From positions 1 to 64,000 of the forward strand of contig NZ_JAAALE010000001.1 in the NCBI RefSeq assembly GCF_009905735.1: a stretch of DNA of 64,000 bases, in the 5' to 3' direction. Both the position numbers and the translations under genes were made by a program. Origin of the DNA: Porphyrobacter sp. SLTP. GTDB lineage: Bacteria > Pseudomonadota > Alphaproteobacteria > Sphingomonadales > Sphingomonadaceae. This document shows positions 1-7,292 of the stretch, piece after piece. The notes beneath the pieces are model-generated. The model worked only from the letters and a program-made list of their open reading frames with translations, did not search any database and was not told the DNA's origin. Position 1 is the stretch's first letter, and each line of letters begins with the position of its first letter.

Positions 1-405
1 ATCGAAGACCTTGCGGGCAATGATTTTGCCGGAACCAGCGCCTATGACTTTGCCACGGTTCCGCCTGCGGACACCGCCGAACCGGTCGCCACAAGCTTCT
101 CGCCGACCGACGGCGCGATCAATGTCGCGGTGGGCAGCAATGTTGTCGTCAACTTCTCCGAGGCCATTCAGCGCGGCAGTGGCACGGTCGAGATCCGGAG
201 TGGGTCTGCGACTGGGCCGGTGGTCGAGGCGTTCAATGTCGCCAGCAGCAACCGGATTGCGATCAGCGGATCAACCCTGACCATCGATCCGACGAGTGCT
301 CTGGCACAAGGCACCACCTATTTTGTGGTCATCAACCCCGGTGCTATCGAAGACCTTGCAGGTAACGATTTTGCCGGAACCAGCACCTATGACTTTGCCA
401 CCGCC
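1..405 (+). repeat. 345-bp in-frame direct repeat encoding an Ig-like unit
   Basis: The first 60 bases recur at 346-405 with only a few substitutions (for example gcgggcaatg against gcaggtaacg). The period is 345 bp, or 115 codons, so it preserves the reading frame and marks a recent duplication of one Ig-like domain. More copies may lie left of the window. Confidence 0.85.
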
Positions 406-1824
406 TTGCCCGAGAATCCTGGCGAGCAGCCGGTGATCACCTCCAGCGGCGGTGGTGCGAATTCGGCTGTTTCGGTTCTTGATGGCTCCGCCCTGGTTAT
501 CAGGGTTGAGGCGACCGATCCCAACAGCGATATCCTGACCTATTCGATCACAGGTGGGCTTGATGCAGGTTTCTTCACCATCAACCCGCAAACGGGTGCG
601 CTTGCGTTTATTGCAGCGCCAGACTTCGAGACCCCGGCTGATAGCGACCGCGACAATCGCTACGAGGTGATCGTCACGGCATTTGATGGGGTATTTGCTG
701 ATAGCCAGACGCTTAATGTCACGGTTGATGATCGCAGCGTGGCCCCGCGGCTGATTGTGCCCGATAGCTTTGCCGGCGGGATTGGCGGGACCACAGCGGT
801 GTTCCTAACCTCCGGCTCCCAGGATATCCGCATCATCGATGCACCGGGCAACATCACGCTAAGCGGCCCTCCGGGCGGTGATGACATCATCCGCTTCGAT
901 GGTGCTGCCGGCGCCTACACTATCACCCGTGTAGGGTCGCGGGTGGAAATTTCCGACGGCGATACACGGGTGAGCATCCCCGTTAGTCCGACGGGCATCA
1001 ATGTCGTATTCGCGGATGGTCCGCGCACGCTGGCGATAGTGGGGGGCAACGTGCGGATCGGCAGCCAGGTGGTGAGCGCGACCGCAACCGAGATCACGTC
1101 ACCGGCAGAGCCCGATCCCTTGCCTGACTTTGCTGATCCAGCTGTGCGTGGACGGCTGACCGTTTCCGAAGGTTCGCCGGTTCTGATCGATGCAAATGTC
1201 GATGTGTTCGGCACCAGCTTTGATGCTGAGAGCCTGACCATTATCGGCGGCGACGTGGCGATCCGCGGCGGCTTTACCGGCGGCAATGACACCATCAGTT
1301 TCACCGGATCGGCAAGCGACTTCACCGCAGTACGCATTGGCAGTATCGTAATCATCGAAGGCGGTGATACGCGCGTCAGCATTCCGATCAGCCCTACCGG
1401 CACGCGCCTGTTGTTCGGTAGTGACGAGCGCCTGCTTAAAGTCGATACCAACAGCGGCACCATCCTCATTGGAACGCAGGAGATCGGCGCGACGCCGCAG
1501 CCCCTGGCAACCAATGCGTCGTCCAGCGCCGAAATCTTCCTCGCTTCCAAAATGCCGAACGAGGGCGAGTTCATGGTCATCACCCCCACATCTTCCCCCG
1601 AAATGCTGGCCTTGGCCGGCGACAATAGCATCAGCGAGACCGACCTATCTGTGCTTGTGGCCCAGCTCGCTGGAGCTGACCCCGCGATGGTTGAACTGTT
1701 CAGCCCGGAAGTGCCCGAGCGTATCCAGGGCGGCGTGTTTGATCCCGAGAGCAGTTACTACTCCCCAACCGATTACATGCCCGCCGCTCTTGCTTTCGAC
1801 AGCTTCAATCCGGGAGGGGGATAG
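1..1824 (+). CDS. Large Ig-like/cadherin-repeat surface or secreted protein, 3' part only
   Basis: The reading frame is open from the first base of the window and ends with TAG at 1824, so 607 C-terminal residues are visible and the start lies outside. The first ~135 residues hold one complete and one partial bacterial Ig-like unit of the SbsA type (ending in the motif EDLAGNDFAGTS), followed by a cadherin-like unit (TYSITGGLDAGFF...FETPAD) resembling those of the giant protein at 33114. Two related beta-rich segments follow, each containing GGDDIIRF or GNDTISF and the shared phrase GDTRVSIPxSPTG. There is no RTX nonapeptide tail in the visible part. Proteins of this build are usually adhesins or type I secretion substrates; the localisation is an inference. 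The folB-like gene starts 2 bp after the stop. Confidence 0.75.
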   Translation: MEDLAGNDFAGTSAYDFATVPPADTAEPVATSFSPTDGAINVAVGSNVVVNFSEAIQRGSGTVEIRSGSATGPVVEAFNVASSNRIAISGSTLTIDPTSALAQGTTYFVVINPGAIEDLAGNDFAGTSTYDFATALPENPGEQPVITSSGGGANSAVSVLDGSALVIRVEATDPNSDILTYSITGGLDAGFFTINPQTGALAFIAAPDFETPADSDRDNRYEVIVTAFDGVFADSQTLNVTVDDRSVAPRLIVPDSFAGGIGGTTAVFLTSGSQDIRIIDAPGNITLSGPPGGDDIIRFDGAAGAYTITRVGSRVEISDGDTRVSIPVSPTGINVVFADGPRTLAIVGGNVRIGSQVVSATATEITSPAEPDPLPDFADPAVRGRLTVSEGSPVLIDANVDVFGTSFDAESLTIIGGDVAIRGGFTGGNDTISFTGSASDFTAVRIGSIVIIEGGDTRVSIPISPTGTRLLFGSDERLLKVDTNSGTILIGTQEIGATPQPLATNASSSAEIFLASKMPNEGEFMVITPTSSPEMLALAGDNSISETDLSVLVAQLAGADPAMVELFSPEVPERIQGGVFDPESSYYSPTDYMPAALAFDSFNPGGG

Positions 1825-1826
1825 CC

Positions 1827-2225
1827 ATGACCCGCCAAGCACGGATTGAGCTGCGCGATCTTCACATCCCTGCGTGTATCGGGACATATGGGCCGTATGA
1901 TATCGTTCCTGACTCCCATGCCCTCGATCTTGATCTGACCATCTCTCCTGACTTGGTGCAAGTTGCCTCCGACGACATGGCCAATGTGTTTGATTACGAT
2001 CCCCTTATTGCGCAGATTGCTGGGATCGCCCGGAGCCAGAAGTTCGAGACGCAGGAATACCTCATGACGCTGATCGTGGAGGCCTGCGCGGCTTACAGCC
2101 AAATCGACAGCATTCAGATTAGCCTGAGGAAGCGCCCGGTGCTGGATGGCACAGGCTCGCTGGGAGTTCGTTTGACGCTCGAGGCAAAAGATCTCGCCGA
2201 ATTGCGCGCATCGGCAAGCACGTAA
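1827..2225 (+). CDS. folB: Dihydroneopterin aldolase-like protein (FolB family)
   Basis: This 132-residue protein has the FolB/FolX layout: an N-terminal strand with LRDLHIPACIGTYGPYD, the DDMANVFDYDPL segment that matches the family's SDDLxxTVDYxxL region, FETQEYLMTLIVEA in place of the usual FxLIExLA helix, and a C-terminal strand with SLRKRPVL in place of VxKP. FolB converts dihydroneopterin to hydroxymethyl-dihydropterin in folate synthesis and acts in the cytoplasm. The usual catalytic Glu/Lys surroundings are only partly preserved (TQEYL, RKRP), so it may be a divergent paralogue rather than the housekeeping enzyme. The ATG follows the preceding stop by 2 bp, which suggests co-transcription with the repeat-protein gene, an unusual partner. 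Confidence 0.65.
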   Translation: MTRQARIELRDLHIPACIGTYGPYDIVPDSHALDLDLTISPDLVQVASDDMANVFDYDPLIAQIAGIARSQKFETQEYLMTLIVEACAAYSQIDSIQISLRKRPVLDGTGSLGVRLTLEAKDLAELRASAST

Positions 2226-2277
2226 AAGCCCGGTCGGACCCGATAGATCGTGTCCGCGTCGTCACATCACGCCGTGT

Positions 2278-2490
2278 TTACTTGTAGATTTCGCGGCGGT
2301 CCGAGAATTCACGAACGCGCTTGCGCCATGCCCGGTAGCTGCCCGGTTTCAATGATTGTCGCATGACGGCCCGTACCTCGTCCGCATCAAGGCCATGAAC
2401 GGCCTTGATGTTGGCAAAACTGGCTGAGTCGCTCAGCGCCATTTCGACGATCTCGCCAAGGGTAGCATCGTCTAGCTTAGGCTTCGGCAT
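2278..2490 (-). CDS. DUF2805 / TIGR03643-type small protein
   Basis: This is a 70-residue cytoplasmic protein. It starts MPKPKLDDATLGEIVEMALS and contains DEVRAVMRQSLKPGSYRAWR and a C-terminal REFSDRREIYK, which match a conserved small family known only as DUF2805 (TIGR03643). The family has no assigned function; the basic helical C-terminus would suit nucleic-acid binding, but that is a guess. The frame stays open 83 codons further upstream, but the ATG at 2490 is chosen because the family's conserved sequence begins there and GAGAAAG precedes it. The upstream extension overlaps a decayed VanZ fragment and shows no protein character. Confidence 0.7.
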   Translation of the reverse strand: MPKPKLDDATLGEIVEMALSDSASFANIKAVHGLDADEVRAVMRQSLKPGSYRAWRKRVREFSDRREIYK

Positions 2491-2587
2491 CAGCTTTCTC
2501 GAAGTTTGAATTGCGCAGGCGTAGGACTGCGGCACCCGGCCAAGGACCGCAACCAGAGGAGCGACCGCTGTGCCGTCCATCAGGAGG

Positions 2588-2699
2588 TTAGCGAAGAAAG
2601 GCAAAGGTGGAGAGACCAGCCAGCACGAGGAAGGCCAGGGTGTGCAGAACTTTGTAGCCCGGATCCTCCGGGATCGCTGGCGGCCGCGGCAGGCTCGCA
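2588..2699 (-). pseudogene. Fragment of a VanZ-like gene
   Basis: Read on the minus strand, this stretch encodes SLPRPPAIPEDPGYKVLHT and then LAFLVLAGLSTFAFLR before a TAA. It aligns almost residue for residue with the middle of the VanZ-like protein encoded at 29761-30111 (SLPQPPAIPGNPGDKVLHV, LAFLVLAGLAAFAYPR). There is no start codon, one base appears lost near the Met-Ala-Ser junction, and the frame stops after about 36 codons, so it is a remnant of a second copy. Confidence 0.7.
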
Positions 2700-2704
2700 T
2701 GTGG

Positions 2705-2735
2705 GCACGGGAGCAAGTTGCCGATGCTCCCGTGC
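2705..2735 (-). terminator. 10-bp perfect hairpin after the outer-membrane protein gene
   Basis: The arms gcacgggagc (2705-2714) and gctcccgtgc (2726-2735) are perfectly complementary around an 11-base loop, and they lie 10 bp beyond the stop of the outer-membrane protein gene. There is no T-run on the exit side, so Rho-independent termination is doubtful. It could instead be a 3' stabilising hairpin. Confidence 0.4.
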
Positions 2736-2745
2736 ACAAAGATCA

Positions 2746-3558
2746 TCAGAAGCGGTAGCGCACCACTGCCTTGACGGTTTGCAGGTTGAAGTCGTCATTG
2801 GCCCGCTTGAAGTCGACACCGCCAGCCAGCACGAACGGGTTGGTGGCCGGGGCTGTGCCCTGGCCGACGCGGATCAGCGTGTCATCGTCATTGTAACCGG
2901 TGTAAAGATACTCGACGCCGATCGAGAACTGCTTGCCGACCTTCTGCTCGATGCCAGCGCCGAGCTGGTAGCCCCAGGTCTTGTCGTCGGCAATCACGGT
3001 GAAGGAGTTGGCGGTGTTGCTCGTCTCGAACTCCTGGTCGAGCTTGGCATAGGCAAGGCCGCCCGTGAGGTAGAGCAGGGTCGAGGTGGCCGGCGTGTAA
3101 CCTGCCCGCAGGCGCAGCGCGGCAGTGTAATCGATCTCGCGCTCCATGTAGTAGAACGCCGGTGTCGTGCTGAAGGCTGAGACGGCATCGCGCACATTGG
3201 CGGTGCCGACCTCGCCCACCAGACCCACGACGAACTTCCCCATCTGGCTGTCATAGCCGAAGTGGCCGTTGAAAGAGACGCCGTCAGAGTCGGACTCGCA
3301 GTTCGCGTTCTGCGGCGAGGTCGCGGCACCGCCGCAGAACCCCGGTGAGAAGGCATTGGCGCCCGCAGCGGTGGTCACGGTTTCGCCGAAGCTACCGTTT
3401 GATCCGCGGTCGAAGGAGATGAATTCATCGCCGTCGCTCGCCTGGAAGTCATAGCCGATCGAGGCGCCGGCATAGAAGCCCTCGAACTCGTCTTCAGCGT
3501 TGACAGGCACGGCGACCAGAATGGTCGAAGCGGTGGCGGCGAGGAAAATTGCTTTCAT
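2746..3558 (-). CDS. Outer-membrane beta-barrel protein (OmpA/Omp25-31-like barrel)
   Basis: The protein has 270 residues with an N-terminal signal peptide (MKAIFLAATASTILVAVPVNA, cleaved before EDEFEG). A body of alternating beta strands follows (FYAGASIGYDF, GYQLGAGIEQKVGKQFSIG, VEYLYTGYND) and the chain ends in VVRYRF, the aromatic C-terminus recognised by the Bam complex. This is typical of small eight-stranded porin-like proteins of alphaproteobacteria; the substrate is unknown. The ATG at 3558 is preferred over an in-frame start 75 bp upstream because AGGAG lies 6 bases before it and the signal peptide begins there. It lies 179 bp downstream of an ECF sigma/anti-sigma pair on the same strand and may belong to that stress regulon (inference). 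Confidence 0.8.
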   Translation of the reverse strand: MKAIFLAATASTILVAVPVNAEDEFEGFYAGASIGYDFQASDGDEFISFDRGSNGSFGETVTTAAGANAFSPGFCGGAATSPQNANCESDSDGVSFNGHFGYDSQMGKFVVGLVGEVGTANVRDAVSAFSTTPAFYYMEREIDYTAALRLRAGYTPATSTLLYLTGGLAYAKLDQEFETSNTANSFTVIADDKTWGYQLGAGIEQKVGKQFSIGVEYLYTGYNDDDTLIRVGQGTAPATNPFVLAGGVDFKRANDDFNLQTVKAVVRYRF

Positions 3559-3737
3559 GAGATACTCCTGGAAATCGCGATTCTGGTGAACTTCACGTGC
3601 GCGAGAAAGCGGGGCGATTGCTGAGACAATCATCCTGTCGGCACCGATCGGTCCAATCGACGTCAGCGCTTAGGGCGTCGCAGCCCACATTCTCTGGTGA
3701 AGATACGAGGATCTGAAGACGATCAGATGCGGCAGGC

Positions 3738-4445
3738 TCAGATCGCGGAAATTTTTCCTGTCGCGATCGGCGTGGCGCTCGGCGCAGCATGAGGTGCGCC
3801 TTGCGGGGACTCCAGCGAAACCGCGAGAATAGCGCCGTCGACCACCAGTGGCCTCAGGTTCTCAGGCAGCGTCACCTGTGTTGTACCGCTGCGTGCGATC
3901 AGACCCAGCGAACGGGGCACGCCATCGCCGGGAATGACCCAGAGTTCAGGCGTTAGGTCGGTTTCGGGCAGCGTGACCGCTCGAATGTCGAGATACTGGC
4001 TCTCGGGCCCGATGCTGGCAGCGAGCAGGGTTCCGTCTCCGCCTGCAAGTTGGGCGATGACCACGGGCGCGGGGCTGGCGGCTGCGGGCAGGGCGGCGTC
4101 CTCGCGAAGGGTAATTGGACCGAACAGCATGATTGCCGCAAGGCTTGCCGCTATCGCTCCCGAAAGCGCGGCGGCGCCTTGCCAAAGACGGAGCTTGCCA
4201 ACCTCGGCGGTGTTCGGGTTATCGTCGAGCCGCGCGTCAATCGCGGCCCACAAATTGGGGGCGGGGACTTCTTCAAACGCTTCGCTGAGGGGATCAAGGC
4301 GTTGCTGCCATTCCACGACCTGCGCAGCGAAGGCTGGGTTGGCCAATGAAAGCCGCAAGGCTTCGGCTCGCTCCTCTCCTTCGAGCACCCCGAGAGCGAG
4401 CTCGGCTGCCAAAGCGGCTTGTTCGGGTGTGAGTTCGTCAGTCAC
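3738..4445 (-). CDS. Anti-sigma factor, RskA-like
   Basis: This is a 235-residue protein. The N-terminal cytoplasmic region (TPEQAALAAELALGVLEGEE, LANPAFAAQVVEWQQRLDPL) matches the anti-sigma domain of RskA/ChrR-type regulators. One transmembrane helix follows (about 90-110, GAAALSGAIAASLAAIMLFG), then an extracytoplasmic RskA domain with the strand LTPELWVIPGDGVPRSLG. Such proteins hold their ECF sigma factor at the membrane until a signal triggers release. It starts with GTG and overlaps the sigma gene by 8 bp, so the two are translationally linked. Confidence 0.85.
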   Translation of the reverse strand: MTDELTPEQAALAAELALGVLEGEERAEALRLSLANPAFAAQVVEWQQRLDPLSEAFEEVPAPNLWAAIDARLDDNPNTAEVGKLRLWQGAAALSGAIAASLAAIMLFGPITLREDAALPAAASPAPVVIAQLAGGDGTLLAASIGPESQYLDIRAVTLPETDLTPELWVIPGDGVPRSLGLIARSGTTQVTLPENLRPLVVDGAILAVSLESPQGAPHAAPSATPIATGKISAI

Positions 4446-5007
4446 CTTGGAGGCACCCCCGCAACTCTAGCAAGCCTCTGCGAATCCAGCTTTTGGTTGT
4501 CCCGAGCGGTGTGCGCATCGTGGTTGCAAGTTCCGAATGGCTCAATCCGTCGAAAAAGGCGAGGGTGATTGCGCGCTGCTGTTGGGGCGATAGTGCTTCA
4601 AGGCAGTCAAAGATCTGCGCACGATCCTCATCCGCCGCCATCACTGCCAGCGCTTCATCGAACCCCGCGTCGGCGGCTTCGGCTGTGCCGGGCGCCACCA
4701 AGGCAGGGCTGCCGTGCTTGCGCACCCAGTCAATGGCCGCATTGCGGGCGATGGCGCAAAGCCAGGTAATCGGGCTGGCAAATTCGGGATTGAAGCGCCC
4801 AGCACGGTTCCAGACTTTGAGATAGACCGACTGAAGGATGTCGTCTGCCGCATCGCGATCGCGGGCGATTTGAAGACACACGCCATAGAGTTTTGCCGAT
4901 GTGCGATCATAGACGGCGTTGAGCGCTCTTCGGTCCCCGCGCGCGACCCGAGCAATTAGGCCGGACAGCTCTGCTCGGCGGACGTCGGCATTGTTGGCTG
5001 TCGGCAT
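4438..5007 (-). CDS. ECF-type RNA polymerase sigma factor, SigK-like
   Basis: The protein has 189 residues. Region 2 shows LNAVYDRTSAKLYGVCLQI, DRDAADDILQSVYLKVWNRA and ITWLCAIARNAAIDWVRK. Region 4 shows LSPQQQRAITLAFFDGLSHS followed by MRTPLGTTKSWIRRGLLELR, the -35 recognition helix. The pairing with an RskA-like anti-sigma supports the SigK group. The ATG at 5007 is chosen because domain homology begins just after it; the frame extends further upstream but that part looks non-coding. The region before the start has no strong Shine-Dalgarno sequence, so the start is uncertain by a few codons. Probable role: envelope stress response. Confidence 0.85.
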   Translation of the reverse strand: MPTANNADVRRAELSGLIARVARGDRRALNAVYDRTSAKLYGVCLQIARDRDAADDILQSVYLKVWNRAGRFNPEFASPITWLCAIARNAAIDWVRKHGSPALVAPGTAEAADAGFDEALAVMAADEDRAQIFDCLEALSPQQQRAITLAFFDGLSHSELATTMRTPLGTTKSWIRRGLLELRGCLQGD

Positions 5008-5190
5008 TGCTGGGGAGTATTGAGAGCTGCCCGACCTTGCAAGGCATAATCTCGTGCGAGCCAAGGCAGGGTTGTCACGCATAGGCTGCCCGCTCGGGCG
5101 GGTTGAACTATCGTCGGTTGACCGGTGTAAGATAACGCAGATTCGACGGCAATTGGGGGCGCTGCCCGTCCGGAATCCACCCAGATACAT

Positions 5191-5290
5191 TCTTTCGCCG
5201 CAATCAACCGTGACCCTGAAAGCGGACGGGCCGCTATCGGCTCTCCAGCGCCGAAAGCGGACTTTCTGCGAACGAGCCTGAAGCGGTCAT
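5191..5290 (+). repeat. Dispersed intergenic repeat, copy A
   Basis: This gap between the sigma gene and the small membrane-protein gene holds CGCAATCAACCGTGACCCTG and, further on, GAAAGCGGACTTTCTGCGAA then CGAGCC. The same blocks recur in intergenic gaps near 6650, 23970, 24680, 29265, 32760 and 58995. No reading frame is conserved between copies, so it behaves as a non-coding repeat. Confidence 0.65.
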
Positions 5291-5303
5291 CGATATTCGA
5301 TCT

Positions 5304-5654
5304 CTAGCTCGTCACGGCTTTCGTCCGCCGGGCAGCCCATGAGCATATGGCCAAGCCGAGGAACACTAGGCCGCCAACGATAACCTGAGGCCCCGGCAGG
5401 ACCAGCCAGGCAGCGGCGAAGAAGCAACCCATAGCGAGGTTTATCGCGGTCAAAATCCATTGACGGCCCATTTCGCTCGACTGGAATCCGACAAAATTTG
5501 CAGCGGCTGCCACTACGATTCCCAAGCCGGAACCGACGAACCAAAGTGCTTCAAGCGTCCAATCGGCATAGGCCAGCGGCGTAAATGCAACATGGACCAA
5601 CCCAAGTAGCCCGCCGACAATCGCCAACACCATTGCCAAGGTTTGCGAGCGCAT
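5304..5654 (-). CDS. Small membrane protein of the PadR operon
   Basis: The protein has 116 residues and is strongly hydrophobic, with about four membrane segments: near residues 5-25 (LAMVLAIVGGLLGLVHVAF), 38-58 (LWFVGSGLGIVVAAAANFVG), 70-90 and 93-110. I do not recognise the family. The ATG shares its first base with the TAA of the gene before it (TAATG), so it is coupled to and made with that membrane protein. It is the last gene of a PadR-regulator operon, and its role is probably linked to the partner membrane protein. Confidence 0.75.
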   Translation of the reverse strand: MRSQTLAMVLAIVGGLLGLVHVAFTPLAYADWTLEALWFVGSGLGIVVAAAANFVGFQSSEMGRQWILTAINLAMGCFFAAAWLVLPGPQVIVGGLVFLGLAICSWAARRTKAVTS

Positions 5655-6220
5655 TAGCGCCGCCCCTGCGGAACGTTGGCAAATCGTGACAAGGTACCTG
5701 CGACCACCAATGCGAACAGCAGAACCACAAGGTTCTCCACGATCAGCGCTAGGTAGATGTTCGACGTTGGCGTCGGAGCGTTGCCAAATCGGACAAATGC
5801 GGCCGTCAATGTCAGCACCGTGACCAATGGCCCAGCAAGGCCGATTGTTGCACGGTATCCGAACCGGGCCGTAGCGAGCGCGCCGATGAAAAACAGCAGT
5901 GCCATGCAATATCCATAAGCTTCCAGCACGATGGCATCAGAAACAGACATGCGCCCAGCGAAACGGATATTCAGGGCGGCCCAGAGCAACGCGCCGCTGA
6001 TGAACAGGTTGCGTGCGGCGACCTGTAGGAATTGCGGCGAGCCCAAACGTTCTCTGCAGGCAGTGAGGAAACAGCCGGCGGCGAAATGCATCCGCTCGGC
6101 CTCTGGGACATGATCAAGTTCAGCGACCATGGCGTCGAACCAGGATCTCCGCTCTGGCGGCGCGATCTTGAAGGCGAGTGCAATTAATCGTTGCACCATT
6201 CGATTCCGTCTCGGGGTCAT
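5654..6220 (-). CDS. Membrane protein encoded with a PadR regulator
   Basis: The protein has 188 residues. The soluble N-terminus (ALAFKIAPPERRSWFDAMVA, ELDHVPEAERMHFAAGCF) resembles the short conserved domain that often sits beside PadR regulators in front of membrane segments. About four transmembrane helices follow (LFISGALLWAALNIRF, YCMALLFFIGALATARFG, GLAGPLVTVLTLTAAFV, YLALIVENLVVLLFALVV). The ATG at 6220 overlaps the PadR stop by 4 bp (ATGA), so translation is coupled. Function is unknown; PadR partners are often stress-related or transport membrane proteins. Confidence 0.75.
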   Translation of the reverse strand: MTPRRNRMVQRLIALAFKIAPPERRSWFDAMVAELDHVPEAERMHFAAGCFLTACRERLGSPQFLQVAARNLFISGALLWAALNIRFAGRMSVSDAIVLEAYGYCMALLFFIGALATARFGYRATIGLAGPLVTVLTLTAAFVRFGNAPTPTSNIYLALIVENLVVLLFALVVAGTLSRFANVPQGRR

Positions 6221-6525
6221 AGTGCAAATCCCTTTCCAAGGTTGTCCTGGCGCACTGCGTCTGCCTGAATGGTACGGGCGAGTGCCAAGCCTGATGGGGT
6301 CAGGCGATAGGCATGGCGCGGCGGCCTGCCTTCGTGTGGCGAAGGAACCCACCGGGCTTCGAGGTTACCCTGATCACACAGCCGGATCAGCATGGGGTAA
6401 AGGGTCCCCGAGGCGATCCCCGTCCGTTCCATCAACTCATATCCGTAACACCAATCCTGAGGCCGCTCGAACAGCGCCAGCAAGGCGGTTCGCGTCTGTT
6501 TCGAAATGTTAGAGCGTCTCGGCAT
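6217..6525 (-). CDS. PadR-family transcriptional regulator
   Basis: The protein has 102 residues and is the winged-helix DNA-binding domain alone, as in the short PadR-s2 group. Recognisable parts are TRTALLALFERPQDWCYGYE, LMERTGIASGTLYPMLIRL (recognition helix region) and the wing EGRPPRHAYRLTPSGLALA. It heads an operon with two membrane-protein genes. A perfect 14-bp palindrome lies 8 bp upstream of the ATG, so the protein probably represses its own operon and releases it when a ligand binds. Confidence 0.9.
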   Translation of the reverse strand: MPRRSNISKQTRTALLALFERPQDWCYGYELMERTGIASGTLYPMLIRLCDQGNLEARWVPSPHEGRPPRHAYRLTPSGLALARTIQADAVRQDNLGKGFAL

Positions 6526-6533
6526 TGCATTGA

Positions 6534-6547
6534 TCTACATATGTAGA
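6534..6547. promoter_or_regulatory. Candidate PadR operator palindrome
   Basis: TCTACATATGTAGA is a perfect 14-bp palindrome located 8 bp before the padR start. Its core TACATATGTA resembles the ATGT/ACAT half-sites known for PadR-family repressors. The position so close to the start codon suits autorepression; binding by this PadR is an inference. Confidence 0.7.
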
Positions 6548-6639
6548 GTTTAGGGCGCAAGCAGCAATTTCAAGTAACCCAGTTCCGTGTAAAAAATTTG
6601 TCCTGATGGTTGGGAAAGGAAACCCGCCATTCCGGAAAC

Positions 6640-6755
6640 CCCCAAGTTGCAGTCGTTCGTTGCGATCAGCCGCGAGCCCAGAAGCCGTCAGACAGCCATC
6701 GCTTCCCTTGGGCCGAAAGCAGACCTTCTGCAAATCGACCCCAAAGCAGTCAAAC
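6640..6755 (+). repeat. Dispersed intergenic repeat, copy B
   Basis: It contains GTTGCGATCAGCCGCGAGCC, then CCGAAAGCAGACCTTCTGCA followed by aatcgaccccaaagcagtcaa. It is closest to the copy at 29255. It fills most of the gap between the PadR operator and the DUF2269 gene, where I see nothing else. Confidence 0.7.
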
Positions 6756-6808
6756 CTTGGGCGATCCACTCAATGCGCTTGGCAGATGCATATTGCGTGA
6801 CGAAACAG

Positions 6809-7279
6809 TCAGCCAGGTTTGTCGATCATGAAATACAAGGCTGTAATCAAGGGCACGGTTGCGACCAAGCCCCAAGCGAGCCATTGACGTGCCAGTGCGC
6901 GGTATTCGACGGGAACTTGCCCAGCGCTGGCAAACTGCCGTGCCATGCGCGCCTGCCGCACCTGAATTGGGATCAGCACCCCGATCCATACCACACCGGC
7001 GGCGACGAAACATAATTGACTATACATCAGCCAGGCGGGCCCAGGAAAATCATAGCGGGCCTCATACATCGCCCCATAGCCACCGATTATGGTCAGAACG
7101 ATGCCGGGAAGCGTGAGCCCGAAATCGGTCCCGGTCACCATCCGCTGACCGAAGGCGATGATCCCTGCATCGCTGGTTCGGTCGGCAAACACCTTCCAAA
7201 CTGCGGTGACTGTGATGTTCCCCAGCAGCAGCACGATTCCCAGAATATGAGCGAATTTAAACAGGCTGAATGCGATCAT
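6809..7279 (-). CDS. DUF2269-like integral membrane protein
   Basis: The protein has 156 residues and four predicted membrane segments (FAHILGIVLLLGNITVTAVW, LTLPGIVLTIIGGYGAMY, MYSQLCFVAAGVVWIGVLIP, WGLVATVPLITALYFMI). The pattern KxxHxxGxxxxxGNxxxTxxW at the start and the LPGxxLTxxGG motif fit the DUF2269 family of unknown function. The ATG at 7279 begins 13 bp after the LigD stop on the same strand, so it may be carried on the Ku-LigD transcript, although the family is not otherwise linked to DNA repair. Confidence 0.75.
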   Translation of the reverse strand: MIAFSLFKFAHILGIVLLLGNITVTAVWKVFADRTSDAGIIAFGQRMVTGTDFGLTLPGIVLTIIGGYGAMYEARYDFPGPAWLMYSQLCFVAAGVVWIGVLIPIQVRQARMARQFASAGQVPVEYRALARQWLAWGLVATVPLITALYFMIDKPG

Positions 7280-7292
7280 TGGCCTGAACGCC

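Noticed and set aside
2491-2739. 83-codon upstream extension of the DUF2805 gene
   Set aside because: It runs through the VanZ fragment in the wrong frame; family conservation starts at 2490.
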